Source: Liopterus haemorrhoidalis (lineage: Eukaryota; Arthropoda; Insecta; Coleoptera; Dytiscidae). Taken from it: a stretch of DNA of 64,000 nt. This document shows positions 1 through 10,329 of this stretch, one piece after another. A program made the position numbers and the translations under genes. The notes beneath the pieces were generated by a model. The model worked only from the letters and a program-made list of their open reading frames with translations. It was not told the DNA's origin and ran no database searches. Every line of letters starts with the position of its first letter. Position 1 is the stretch's first letter. The stretch is taken from the NCBI GenBank assembly GCA_963971575.1, contig OZ020616.1, positions 11,827,934 to 11,891,933 on the forward strand, written 5' to 3'.

Positions 1-115
1 GCAATTTATTTTTTACTTTTGTTATGTTGTTGGTTAGAATATTATAATTCTCTTTTTTACCGACATGTCACATATGTTATTGTATTGAATTTCAGTGTTA
101 AAATATAGTGAGAAA

Positions 116-153
116 ATGGGGAAAATAAAAAAGAATAAGCATATTCCAGATAG
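116..153 (+). CDS. DUSP11: DUSP11/PIR1-like phosphatase, coding exon 1 (partial gene)
   Basis: The ATG at 116-118 opens 12 codons plus two bases (AG). It encodes a lysine-rich start ending KHIPD and half an arginine codon, and is followed by a GT donor at 154. The intron runs to an AG at 529-530, and splicing restores arginine in front of tryptophan (PDRW). In known DUSP11 proteins (RNA 5'-triphosphatase/diphosphatase of the dual-specificity phosphatase family, related to the mRNA capping enzyme triphosphatase domain), a basic stretch followed by HIPERW stands just before the phosphatase domain. I chose this ATG because it is the only in-frame start before the homology. An AG at 93-94 after a pyrimidine-rich stretch could be an acceptor for a 5' UTR exon. 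The rest of the gene is not seen. Confidence 0.82.
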
Positions 154-530
154 GTAATTGAATTTATAATTTATGGTTTCCGAAATATTAGTTTTAAGAC
201 ATTTGTAATATGTATGTCACGATTGTTTCAATAAACACGTGGTACTAACCTTACATTGGAGTTTATTTTTAATATCTTTATTGTGTTTATTTAAGTTATT
301 TTTACCTTATTTACACATATTTTACTTGGTTTATGGTTAAATATTTCTTTTAAAAAAGTTGAAGGTAGGTTATGTCTGTGTCATGCATGTTAGTTCAACC
401 ATAGCCTCATAGATGGCATCAGCTGTACTATTTCTTTCAATTTAATTTTGGAAAAAGTTTTTTAGACCTATATTTAAAAACCTGCACTGATTTAGTATAA
501 CAAATACTTAATTTTTGTATTATTTTATAG

Positions 531-606
531 ATGGCTATCATATACTTCTCTTGGGAAACAAATTGAAGGAACTAAATTTTTGGCGTTCAAGGTTCCGCTT
601 AATGAG
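531..606 (+). CDS. DUSP11: DUSP11/PIR1-like phosphatase, coding exon 2
   Basis: Exon 2 lies between TATTTTATAG and a GT donor at 607. It completes the split arginine codon and adds 25 codons: W-L-S-Y, then GKQIEGTKFLAFKVPLNE. The known family has W-x-x-Y-x-P-x-G-x-x-x-x-GTRFIAFKVPL at this place, so the match is specific to DUSP11/PIR1. The capping enzyme differs here. The exon ends in phase 0. Family members continue with about 150 residues holding the HC-T-H-G-x-N-R-T-G active site. I could not find that exon on the + strand, so it lies in a long intron's far side, beyond the window, or is lost. The 377-base intron 1 holds nothing I recognise. Confidence 0.85.
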
Positions 607-734
607 GTAATTCGAATTTTATTTAAAAATAAATGGTAAATTATAAGATTAAATTTGAAATTTTCATGTATTTTTAAATATGTTTTTATAAGTTCTTTTA
701 TCGTTTATAATATTATGTCGAATAATTTAGTTGG

Positions 735-960
735 AGTTTTTTTTTTTTTAAATTGGTAATAAATTTTGTAAAAAAGTTAGTCTGTCGTGCGTATGTCGAG
801 CATTGAAAAAATATATGGTACAGGCTGCCAGTCGATGTATTATCACAGCTGCAGAAAGGCGATGAAAGTACACCGATTCTATGCAGATGAGCTGGATGAC
901 CAACATGTCCAGATCTCAATCTGCATATGGTTGTAATTAGTTTGCGTTCTGCTGCAATTT
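735..960 (-). pseudogene. LINE (non-LTR retrotransposon) C-terminal fragment
   Basis: Reading down from about 960, the minus strand encodes ICRLRSGH, HLHRIGV, then SPFCSC and HIFFQCSTYAR. This is the cysteine/histidine tail found after the RNase H or reverse transcriptase domain of jockey/R1-like LINEs (family form G-H-x-x-x-HLH-x-x-G, S-P-x-C-x-C, H-x-x-F-x-C). It is open for 68 codons but lacks reverse transcriptase. A T-run follows the coding end at lower coordinates. It lies in the intron after DUSP11 exon 2, antisense to that gene. It is a dead fragment. Confidence 0.7.
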
Positions 961-1929
961 TGTAGAACCAAGGTTTTTTTAAAGGTGTCTTTTAAATGCC
1001 TGCGTATTGTATTCCTTTATAAATACATGAAACGGTGCATTTTTTTACCCACTCTGAATTTATAGGACTGAATTATATAGGAAACGCTCGGACAGATCAA
1101 TATTTGTATTTTTCAAGGGGGAACTTAATTTTATTACTATGATCCGTGTCACACAACGTATGTGTTCTTGTCGCAACGGGGGTCACTATTTAGCCTCTGC
1201 AATTTTGTTTGCCAGAGGAATCAAGTGACGCATTTTAATGCTGGTTAAATTCTCACTACAGCGGTATTTTATATTTTTAAATTTTAACCATTAATTCCGA
1301 TAAATTACGCTCTAATGATTAGGTACTCAAGAAAGCCTATGCCAAACGTTTAAGCTAAAGTAGATTTTGAAATCTAGTAACTTAACTATTGAATCGGGCC
1401 TTTGACAATTTTGATTAACAAAAACAAGACTCAATCGTTAAAAAGTGAGCTCGTGATAATTTATAAAAATAAAAATTCCGTTTACTTCCGCTTAATCCAT
1501 ATACAGGCTGTTCATTTTAAATCGCTCACCATTGCTATCATGAGAACTATAAGAGCTAAAAGATTTCTTAAATTTGACAACAAATACTATTTTACAGGAA
1601 AATAACAATGAGTGAAGCAATTTTTTATTTCGACTAGTGTTTCAAAGTATGTTGCGCAACTTTCTTATTTTAAATAGGAACACACATTTTATTTTTAGTT
1701 CACAATTAGGGCGGGAACGTCAATTAATCGAACGAACAATCCGAAGCAATCGAAATAAGTTTTTTTTTTTTTTTGATGGTTGCGTGTTAGCACAAACTGT
1801 GCGGCCTTCTATAGAATTTATTATAAATCATAAAGCAACCAAATTTGAAACATTTATTAAAGAAACTTTAAATTTTACCTTCCTGGTAATACATTTGCCA
1901 GGAATTTTATCTCTGTAGTCCGTTACGAT
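961..1929. other. non-coding, one dispersed repeat
   Basis: No gene is recognised. At 1355-1500 there is a hairpin-like ATTTTGAAATCTAG and a sequence beginning AACTTAACTATTGAATC. It recurs, diverged, at 36870-37000, and its hairpin part recurs at 24170-24240, so it is an interspersed repeat. Open frames at 1402-1605 and 1637-1918 have no recognised motif. Confidence 0.5.
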
Positions 1930-2195
1930 CCCAACTCCAGAATAGTTCGGCCGTTTTTGAAGTTGCAATGCATAGTTTAAATAAAAATATAATTTTTCGA
2001 TTAATTCATATTTTCATGTGGTGTATGTAATACAGGTGAATAAAGCAAAGTATTAGCTACAAAAAATAAAATATTATTTGTAATTTATAATAACAGAAGA
2101 AAAATAATTAATTATTTTATTTATTTAAATAGCATCGAAGGAGTTCGGCCACATTTTTAGTATCGCCAAAAAATTTTAACCAACTAACCACATTT

Positions 2196-4170
2196 TTAGT
2201 ATTGGGTTACACCTCCCTTATTCCCTATTACAGCTTTATTACGATTCGGGATTGTGCTTACAAGTTTAACAATATTCTGGCATCACCTTATCCCAAATTT
2301 CTTGAAGTTTTATTGTTAATTCACTCATTCTCCCCGCGGGATTTCTTCGTAACTCCTTTTTCATTTTATGCCACAATGATTCAGTCGATGACATGTATGG
2401 ACTACTACAAATCCAAGGAAGAAGAGATACATTGTGTTCTTCAAACTATTTTTAACCGTTTTGCAGTATGGCAAGCGGCACCATCTTGTTGAAAAACAAA
2501 TTCTCCTCAAAAATTCACGCTCAGCGGAATAGAAGGAAGAAAACCAATGAGGCAGTATAAAATAGAGACTGAACGAGGACGAGTTGTTATGAAGCTAACA
2601 CCTCTTTAAATGGGGAAACGGGGGTTGCCCCGAGGAGTTGTACAGTTTGCATACATCAATATTTTGCCGATAAGAATTGAAAGTAAAAATATATTTTTTT
2701 AATACTGTAAACTGCAAATATTAATAAAATAAATTTCATAAATAATATTAAATTAACCTGAATTTATTAGTATATATTTAAGATAATTAGTAGGTTTCTA
2801 AATTACATACATATAAAATATAATATAATTTTTTCTTTCTAAATTTAAAACGGGCATATAACAGGCCTTCTATCTAGATACCTTTTTTTCTTGATCATAT
2901 TGTATAGCAATGCTTCAGACACTTTCTAAATTTAAAACGGGCATATATTACAGCATTTATTCCATGATAAATTAAAATTTATTTGACAAATTATAAAGAT
3001 GTATATCTATAATCAATGCTGGGTAAAATAGTTTTCTGATGTATTCGAAGTACTGGATACAAATACTTTTTTTAAGGAAAATCTATGTGTAACATTTTAA
3101 TTAAACATTACTTTTTAGTATTTAAAATACTACGTAGTTGAAATACAGTTCGCAATTCTTAAAATGCAATTTACGGCAATATTATTAAAAGTTGAAAGAT
3201 GGTGAAAAGGTAAAATAGTGAAATAGAAAAAAATAACACAACAAAACAATCATAAACACAATATGCGCCGGCGTTTTTCTTAGCAATAGTTGAATAAAAT
3301 AAATGTAAATTAGGCAAATTGTTATACTCCTCGGTGCAAATCCTCCTTTCATCTCCACAGGGTCTTGGCTTCATAACAAACAATGCTAAGGCATAGAGCG
3401 TGCTGTGTCTATTCATATGACGTCAATGAAGAAAACTGTCCTCTAAAATTTGCTTGTACTTGGCTGCATTTGCAATTTCATTGATAAAGTAAGTTTTCCA
3501 ACTCCTTGCCCAGCCATATATCCCCAAATCATTTACAGAGGCTGGGAATTTCACTTTTTTCACTAAACCGTCATCGTGATACGCCTCCTTCGCTGTTCGT
3601 AGGATTCGTTTTCTGGGATTGCCTACACAAACTTCAAATCTGGATTCGTCGCTCGAAACAATTTTTTTTCCAGTCTTCTTCTGACATTGATTGATGTTGT
3701 TTTGCCCAATTTAGACGGGGTTTCTTTTGTTTTAATGTCAGCAGGGGCTTTTCTTTGGCCTAGTAATAAATGCTCATTTAACAACATTTTTGTTATTTGC
3801 ATTCAACACATTAAACTCACCTTGTAAAATTTGTAACCCATTTTTTTAATTGCTCTTCTTGTCGTTGAAACTGAAATATCGTTTGTATCATTTTTCGCCA
3901 CAAACAAGTAATTTCTTTGGCATTTGAACGTCGACCTGCTTTGATTATTTTATTTAAGGCTCGTCTATCCACAGCCGTCATTTTTGATATACGTCCATTT
4001 TTTCTTTTTTCTGTAACATCTTCTCTTGTTTTATAGACATTTATAATATCTTGAACAGTAGTCCGAGGAACTCCAAAAGATTTTGCGATTTTTCTTGTGG
4101 ATAAACCATTTTTGTGCTCGCTAATCAGAGATAAACGTAAATCTTTGCCTAAAGGTTTACTACGTGTCAA
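2196..4170 (-). pseudogene. Tc1-like transposase, split by an insertion
   Basis: The N-terminal part (4170 down to 3817) starts MTRSKPLG and shows a helix-turn-helix (STRKIAKSFGVPRTTVQD) and a basic second DNA-binding half. The reading goes on, with frame breaks, to GVGKLTFINEIANAAKY and ILEDSFLH at about 3430-3530. It is then cut by the 2.52-3.42 kb insertion and resumes at about 2515. There FQQDGAACHTAKRLKIV holds the second catalytic Asp, STESLWHKMKKEL holds the catalytic Glu (family form NPIENLW), and a stop stands at 2196-2198. These are DDE residues of the Tc1 (DD34E) type. Internal stops and the insertion make it inactive. Confidence 0.85.
2521..3419. mobile_element. insertion inside the Tc1-like transposase
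   Basis: This block separates ILEDSFLH from SVNF...FQQDGAACH of the same transposase, so it arrived later. Its ends carry imperfect inverted repeats: TTGTTATGAAG at 2584-2594 faces its reverse at 3369-3379, and CCGAGGAGT at 2630 faces its reverse at 3327. The left part also has TATAAAATAG. No coding motif is seen. The family is unknown and the boundaries are good to about 15 bases. Confidence 0.5.
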
Positions 4171-4462
4171 TCACAAATGTTTAGATACTTGCCAGATTTT
4201 GCTTGTGCTTGCATTATTTATGCAGCCGCTACGGCAGTAGATAATGTGTCCGAATTTAAATGAAACGAAAATAAACATTTTAGAAGTATTTAAATTCAAC
4301 TATGAACGTTTGAATATATTCATTGGTTTTATGCAATTGTCTCGAAAAATTAATGTATTATTTGTCAAAATTAAATTTATTAATAAAAATTCAATAATTC
4401 ATGTAATTTTACGTGCACGCTTTATCTTATTTTTAAGGTGGCCGAACTATTCTGGAGTTGGG

Positions 4463-4817
4463 CTCGCAGTTATTTTACGAAAAGGTTATTTTTAAGTCGT
4501 TGTAATTAACAAAATAATTAGCAAATTCAAAATGTGCTTCCAATAAGTTAGTTTTTACATTTTAGTTCTTCCTTAACACTTATTTTTTTACCAAATTGAA
4601 AAATATAAAAAATGTGGGCTCAAGAGAGACGCACAAAATAGCCTATTTTACGTAACTTTGTAGTGGGTAGATCATCATCTTAAGAAAACAATTTTCTCCA
4701 TGGCAGTTGAATCTAAAGCTTTGTATGCAAGTCGTACTTAATCGGATTTTATAGACTCGCGTTATTTATCTTTGCCTCGTCCACAAAAGTCCTCCATTAT
4801 GTACTTCTTGTATAAAT
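4463..4817. other. non-coding AT-rich DNA
   Basis: No gene, repeat unit or motif recognised between the Tc1-like element and the Helitron-like repeat. Confidence 0.4.
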
Positions 4818-5514
4818 CTTATATATAAAATTCTGTTTGTTTGTTTGTCTGCTCTTTATGCAAAGCCAAACGGATAGACCAATTCTCACCAAATTTAGTA
4901 CAGGGAGTAAAATAATCCGAGAAAGGATTTAGTGAAAGTTCCAACTTCGTCGATGTCCTCTTAGGGGGTGTTATGAGGTGAAACTATCAGTTTCACACTC
5001 TCCGTGCAGTTTGAATTGATTACGTAGGCTAAACCTTAAGAGATATATTGACATAATGTAGAAAAAAAAAAAAAATAGATCTTAACTAGATCTAAAAAAA
5101 GTCCGTGAGAGCATATACCTATCATGCACCGATATTGTAATAGTTTTTGTATTATAAAGTTTGTGGGTGCATAACACCGGAATTTTATAGTGATGTATCG
5201 ATTATTTTAGAATAATAAATTACAGCATTTCACGTAGAATCATAATGTAATTGAACATTATACATCAAAGATTAATAATAACGGAGTTATCACAGCGTAA
5301 ACAGAAGCCCGAAATGCAAATATGTTGAGAGTTGTGCAAATTGTCAACAGATGGCACTGCTGGTTAGTTGTTTCTCCACTGCCTAAGTAGTTAAAATTGC
5401 TATACTAACCGTTTTATATATTTAACTGTAACGTTGTAAGCGTTATGTTCTACTTTCTTGGAATTAAAGTAGAGAAATGCCGTAGCGAAGCACGGGTATC
5501 TCCGCTTGTAGCTA
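4818..5514 (+). mobile_element. Helitron-like non-autonomous repeat
   Basis: It opens with TCTTATATATAAAATTCTG and a GTTT run, then AAACGGATAGACC and CACCAAATTTAGTAC. It closes with GCCGTAGCGAAGCACGGGTA and a GCTTGTAGCT end. This architecture (TC start, GTTT run, phrase AACGGAT-x-GACC, and a GCGAAGC-x-CGGG 3' stem) is that of short non-autonomous Helitrons common in arthropods. No Rep/helicase coding is present. The end is degraded from the expected CTRR form. Confidence 0.45.
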
Positions 5515-6272
5515 ATAGTCATTAACATATTCGCAATTAAAATAAACTGGTTATTAAATTATTATAAAATAAGTGTTTTCTCAATAATCTAAGAAAAGTA
5601 AGAAGAAATGTTGTTTTTTTGTTGGTTTTGCGTTGATATGTTGTTTGATTTATTCAGAGGGGCTGGTGTATTGTTGTAGTGTTGTGAGATATTTGTAATT
5701 TATACGTAGATCGGCTCCACGAGCAGGCTTTGATAGTAACGCCCCATAAATAACTTGGAAGTTAGCGGTAGCCCTGACTAAAGGCGCATCTTTTGTAGAG
5801 TATTCAGAGGCGGAACACTGGGGTCTTTATACATTTTGCACGCTCATGAACTTTATTATATTCACTTAACTTAAACTTATGTTATTTATGTAACCTCTAA
5901 CACATAAGGGTTTCGTAAGTATATCCAAGAAACACTTACCCTCACATATATGTTTAGGGTTGTCAGGCGTTCTTCTTTTAGTAGGATGGTTACAATATTA
6001 TTAAAGTATAGGGGAAAAATTTTAAGATCGTAGCGCCACGCGGATATTTTTGAAATCATTCTTAAACAGATACTACTTGACATTTACTAGTAAATAATAG
6101 CAAAAAGTTTATCAAAAAACGACAAAAAATAAATAATTGTATGCGATTTTCTGATTTTGTTTTAAAATTTTATAATCAAGTAAGTATACACACGTACTGT
6201 GAGGACATTTTTTTAAAGTGACATTACTTGTAAACACCTTAAATACTACATTTTGTAATCTGGTTTTAAGTT
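5515..6272. other. non-coding, no recognised content
   Basis: Nothing recognised. A slightly less AT-rich stretch at 5705-5800 has no motif I can name. The last 80 bases would be the leader of the candidate reading frame at 6273. Confidence 0.35.
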
Positions 6273-6491
6273 ATGGCGGCACAGTTTTCCATTGTCGATT
6301 ATTTTAATTACATTGGGGGTTTAAATAATAATTCCCGTGTTGTTTACGAAGGGGTAGAAATCTACAATGCTGGGCATATAATATTGTGTGGAGTCACTGA
6401 GAAAAACAGAGAGTTCATAAAGATTTATACAGACTTGTGCATTATAATCAAACCCACACACAATAACAGGAATTTTCAAGATATGCGATAA
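6273..6491 (+). CDS. candidate exon, SWIM/YqaJ-type N-terminus (uncertain)
   Basis: A 72-codon frame opens at an ATGG with no competing upstream ATG close by. Its middle reads VVYEGVEIYNAGHIILCGV and ends in EFIKIYTDLC. I recall N-termini of uncharacterised insect proteins with SWIM zinc fingers or a YqaJ-like nuclease domain that contain a similar Y-NAGHI-LCG block followed by I-x-x-x-LC, but this is memory without alignment. Composition is more protein-like than its surroundings. No zinc-binding cysteines follow and no obvious donor splice site is seen before the stop. It may be a first exon whose true donor I cannot place, a broken gene, or chance. Confidence 0.3.
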   Translation: MAAQFSIVDYFNYIGGLNNNSRVVYEGVEIYNAGHIILCGVTEKNREFIKIYTDLCIIIKPTHNNRNFQDMR

Positions 6492-6882
6492 TAAATACAA
6501 AATTGAAAATATTATTTGTAGTCACTATCATTAAAATGTAATGAGCAAACTTTCATATAAGGGCTCACTTTTTTTTCCAATTTTTAAAATGTTTATCTAA
6601 ACATCGCGTCGATTCCTAACCTCTTGCTTTCCCAATTTTGTTTAAAACCGTACGGTGTCTCATATATGTGGAAACAAATGAAACGATATTTCCGGGTTTC
6701 TTCTTTTCAATGAATTGCACATAGGCACACAACAATATGTATTATACATTTTTCAATGATTATAATAAAACTTTAAACACAAACTTCATACAAAACCAAT
6801 AGACAAAACGAAATGTTTTCTGTCGCATACAAGTTCATGAAACGCTCACCAGATGGTAGGGTGCTTAGCTGCAAATCCCTAT

Positions 6883-7767
6883 AAGGTCGTCTCGTAACGG
6901 TGGGGGTAAATAGAGAGGCTACGCGTCATCAGTATGCTAACGGGACGTCAGTCTTTGTTTATTGTATATGTTATATACACATGAAGTTTGAATTTTGGCT
7001 ATAGATGTAAAAATATTGTTTAATTTTTTGATTTTCTACTTGTTTTAATTCCCTTTTTCTTCGAGAGGAATGTTTCTTCGTTCTAAATAAATTTTCTTAC
7101 ATTCATTTTTGATGTGAAGAGAATAATAAGTGAAATATTTTAATATTTTAGTTTTAGGGTGTCCACTCCCTTCCCCCGTAACTACCCTATTCATCAAATT
7201 GAAAAAATTCATAGAACAAATAGATTTGTTTTCTTTTAAACCATTTGTATTGTATATTTTTTTCTGTTAAGGTAGTTCTGTTTATAAAGGAAATATTTTA
7301 GGTTTGTTGGTACCAGTTTTAATCCAAAAACACCCTCTAAGAAAGAAAATGTTGAGTTACCATGCCATTGTACCAAATTTCGTTAAAATACGACCAGCCG
7401 TTTTTAAAAATAGATGTCACCTCCAATTTTATTAATTACTATATTATTATAGCAATTTGTTTTTCTTTTTATATTTAAATATACCTAAAATTATATTTGT
7501 ATGCGATTATATTGTTATTTATTAACTATAATACAAATACCCATCACCTTAAATTTTATATATATCAGTACAAAACTTCCTTAGGTTTTTATTTATAATT
7601 TACTCAGTAGAACTGTCTTGAAATAAATATCTGTTATGAAAATAGTTAATAAAAATATTTAAAAACGTGCAACATCTATATTAATTCAGTATGCTAGTTT
7701 GAACTACGTATACGTGTGACGTATTCCCTCTCACGCTTTGATTGGTCAGAAGTTACGAGACAACCTT
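6883..7767. mobile_element. inverted-repeat element, about 885 bp
   Basis: AAGGTCGTCTCGTAAC at 6883-6898 faces GTTACGAGACAACCTT at 7752-7767, 15 of 16 bases matching. Weaker inverted similarity extends inward (GAGAGGCTACGCGTC against the reverse of GTGACGTATTCCCTCTC). No transposase is seen, so this is a non-autonomous DNA element of unknown family. The target duplication is unclear. Confidence 0.5.
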
Positions 7768-7883
7768 TACTTTAATAATCTTGGGTTGGTTGTACTTTTA
7801 CAATTATATTCCTACGTCCTATTGAAACACAAAATGTCTACTTGCAATAATATTTTTTGTACAACAGCTGTAGATTTTATTAT

Positions 7884-8560
7884 ACAGTAAACGTCGTTAT
7901 TGTGAACACAATTGCCCATTGCATATTGATTATGTTAAGCGGAGATTCTAATAACCGAAAATATAGTTTTATTACTTCGTATGGCATAATGCCTAGGTGT
8001 AAGATATTTTAAGATCGTGAGTAACGCTGCCTGGTATAACCTAATGACTACTTTTGTCGGTAGCCGATACCGCCGGCTTCACGTACCCTCTGAAGCACGC
8101 CCCATATTCCTGAATATTAATTCAGATATAGAGTTACTCATTTACGGGATCGTTGAGTGGGTCAAATACTGTAACGGCCTAGAATTTTTTTGAAAAATCC
8201 TTGATCGATCTCACGTTTCCACACAAAGCGTTTGTAAAAACAATGACATAAAAAATATAATCACAGTTTATTACCTATCAAATGAAGAAAATTAACTAAA
8301 ACTAGAAAATCTGCAAAACTTAGGTTTTATACAAAATTTTATAAATTATTTAAAATTTACTTTTATTTCATTTGTCTTGAATTCACCATATAAATTCTAT
8401 TTATAGATTTTTCAACATATACGATAATTATCACCAATCCCCTTTTCACCAACGCCCTTCTTTTTTTTAAGTGTTAAGAAATACGAAAAAATATCTGAAA
8501 TTCTTTTGAAATTGATTCCAATATCCGAAAATATGATTCTAATAAACGACTAAAATGCAG
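7884..8560. mobile_element. possible pogo/Tigger-like remnant
   Basis: After a TA, CAGTAAACGTCGTTATTGTG and later CCGAAAATATAG resemble the ends of pogo/Tigger elements (family form CAGT-x-x-x-CGTTATA-x-GAACA). A weak inverse, AATAAACGAC, stands at about 8543. No coding sequence is seen. Confidence 0.3.
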
Positions 8561-8605
8561 AAAATTTTAATTTGGAATGGTTCTTTTAAATTTGAGTCTA
8601 AAGGA

Positions 8606-8992
8606 TGGCGCCCTTAGGCAAGACTTAAAAAAGCGCCCCTAGGCAGGGCCGTAACTAGCTTTTTTTGAGCCCTGGGTAAGATTTGATAACTGGGCTCCCC
8701 TAAACATATTATATAAGGTGTTGTCCTGAAAACCAAAAGGTCCTTACTTCTAAAATATAAGTGGTGACCAAAAAAAGTCCTCATTTCTAAAATACAAGTA
8801 ATGACTTAACAAAAACGGTCCTCACCGCAAATAACAAATGACAAAAAAAAGTCCTCACTTCTAAAATACAAGTAACAAGTAATGACTTTAAAAAAAAGTC
8901 TTCGCTACATTACGCTAATTATTTTTACATTCATTTTGCGCCCCCTCGCATTGGCGCCCGCATCCTCTGAATGCCCGCTTTCGCCGGCCCTG
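8606..8992. mobile_element. hAT-like non-autonomous element with internal tandem repeats
   Basis: CAGGGCCGTAACTAGC at 8644 faces the reverse of CAGGGCCGGCGAAAGC at 8992. The outer flanks CTAAAGGA (8598) and CTAAAGAT (8993) may be an 8-bp duplication with two changes. Inside (about 8725-8915) a unit ending AAGTCCTCACTTCTAAAATA is repeated with changes. The same unit occurs in the elements at 11550 and 63791. Confidence 0.55.
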
Positions 8993-9071
8993 CTAAAGAT
9001 TTTCCAAATTTAACATTCCGATTTAAATTTGCCGTCATATCTACTTATTGTTGTAGAATATTGAACTAGGA

Positions 9072-9277
9072 CAGGGGTCGGCAAACCTTAGAAGCCAAAG
9101 AGCCAAATTCACCCTTTACGGCATCTTGAAACATTATAAAGAGCCATAATTTTGTTTTAATACATGACTTTTTGAATATTTTCTAAATTTTATTCCTTAT
9201 CAACTTAATTTAAAGAGCCACACGAATGTCCTCAAAGGGCCGCAAGCGGCTCTCGAGCCGTGGTCTATCGACCCCTG
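9072..9277. mobile_element. hAT MITE, 206 bp, exact 8-bp target duplication
   Basis: The ends CAGGGGTCGGCAAACC and the reverse of CAGGGGTCGATAGACC are flanked on both sides by AACTAGGA (9064-9071 and 9278-9285). An 8-bp duplication and CAGGGGT ends are hallmarks of hAT elements. The phrases AGAGCC and GCGGCTCTCGAGCC are internal. No coding sequence. Confidence 0.88.
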
Positions 9278-9566
9278 AACTAGGAGGACAAATCTCAAGT
9301 AAAAGCACTGCGGTTTTTAGTTATGACACGATTTTCGGTTGAAGAACACGTATTTATTTTAAAAAAACCATTACCAATATAGGGAAAGTTTTGCTGAAAT
9401 GGCTAGAAAATGCTGTGTGCATTCGGAAGAAACGTTGCTCCACCTGTTAAAGTATTTTTATATCCATATCTTCCATATCTTACTATCCATATCATATCTT
9501 ACATCCATATCTTCCAATCACGACGCTCCTTTAATATGGCGCCTTTATGCGTCGCACAACTTGTAC

Positions 9567-9608
9567 TAGTGGCGTACGTAGAAAATTCTTTCGGGGGGTA
9601 ACACCAAA
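9567..9608. mobile_element. hAT end fragment
   Basis: AGTGGCGTACGTAGAAAA followed by CTTTCGGGGGG matches the hAT-type end seen at 31448. The opposite end is not found. The pogo-like element at 9611 is inserted within or beside it. Confidence 0.45.
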
Positions 9609-9610
9609 TA

Positions 9611-10327
9611 CAGGTGGCCCTCGACTTTCGCACATAATTGGTTCCTGAAAGTGTGTGCGAATGTTGAATGTTCGAAAGTAGAGGGATATAAAAAAAAACT
9701 TGAATAATTGTATTCTAAAATATGTATGTATTTATTTATCAATAATACGAACATATTACATATTTAAAATATACGAGGTCTGTTCAAAAAGTATCGCGAA
9801 TTTTGTGTTTAATCAAAAATTATGTATTTACTCAAGAATATGTATTTTGTCCCCTTCAAAGTAATCCCCACCAGATATTATACACTTGTGCCAACGTTTT
9901 TTCCAATCCTCGAAGCACTTGAAAAAATAATTTTTTGTGATCTTGTTCAGCTCCTCCTTTGATGCCGTCTTTATCTCCTCACTCGTAGCGTAGCGTCGTC
10001 CTTTCATGGGCCTCTTCAGTTTCAAGAACAAGAAAAAGTAACAGGGGGCAAGATCTGGGGTATACGGTGGCTGCGGCATTATTAGTGTGTTGTTTTTTAA
10101 CAACACACTAATACTGTTGTGAGAGTTAATTGAATATCACCCTTTTTCTTCTTTTCTTGATACAGAGTTCTATAGCTCTATAATGATTCTGAGAATGATT
10201 GATTGAGCGCGATGTATGAGTGAACGCAACACAACCTTTGACAAAAATCTTTAAAAATATATTTTTTAAAAATGTGCGAAATACCGAATTGTGCGAAGTA
10301 GAATGTGCGAAAGTCGAGGGCCGCCTG
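9611..10327. mobile_element. pogo/Tigger-like element with TA duplication
   Basis: The ends CAGGTGGCCCTCGACTTTCG (9611) and the reverse of CAGGCGGCCCTCGACTTTCG (ending 10327) differ at one base and extend a few bases further (CACAT). TA lies on both outer sides (9609-9610, 10328-10329). The end sequence and TA duplication fit the pogo branch of Tc1/mariner. It has no transposase of its own; a mariner fragment is nested within it. Confidence 0.8.
9774..10112 (-). pseudogene. mariner transposase C-terminal fragment, nested
   Basis: The left end, after TA, is CGAGGTCTGTTCAAAAAGTA, a typical mariner terminal repeat. The minus-strand frame 10106-9828 reads PQPPYTPDLAPCYFFLFLKL, with the third catalytic Asp, then KKRWHKCIISGGDYFEGDK at the C-terminus. 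The N-terminal two thirds and the other terminal repeat are missing, so the copy is truncated at about 10110. It sits inside the pogo-like element. Confidence 0.85.
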
Positions 10328-10329
10328 TA

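Larger units (their letters stand above)
1930..4462 (-). mobile_element. Tc1-like DNA transposon, interrupted
   Basis: A perfect 23-bp inverted repeat, starting CCCAACTCCAGAATAG at 1930-1952 and matching in reverse at 4440-4462, bounds the element. A further copy of GTTCGGCCACATTTTTAG lies inside at 2144, as in Tc1 elements with double sub-terminal repeats. Without the roughly 0.9 kb insertion in the middle, the element would be about 1.6 kb, the usual Tc1 size. I do not see a clear TA duplication at the perfect repeat, so the true ends may lie a few bases outside. Confidence 0.8.
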
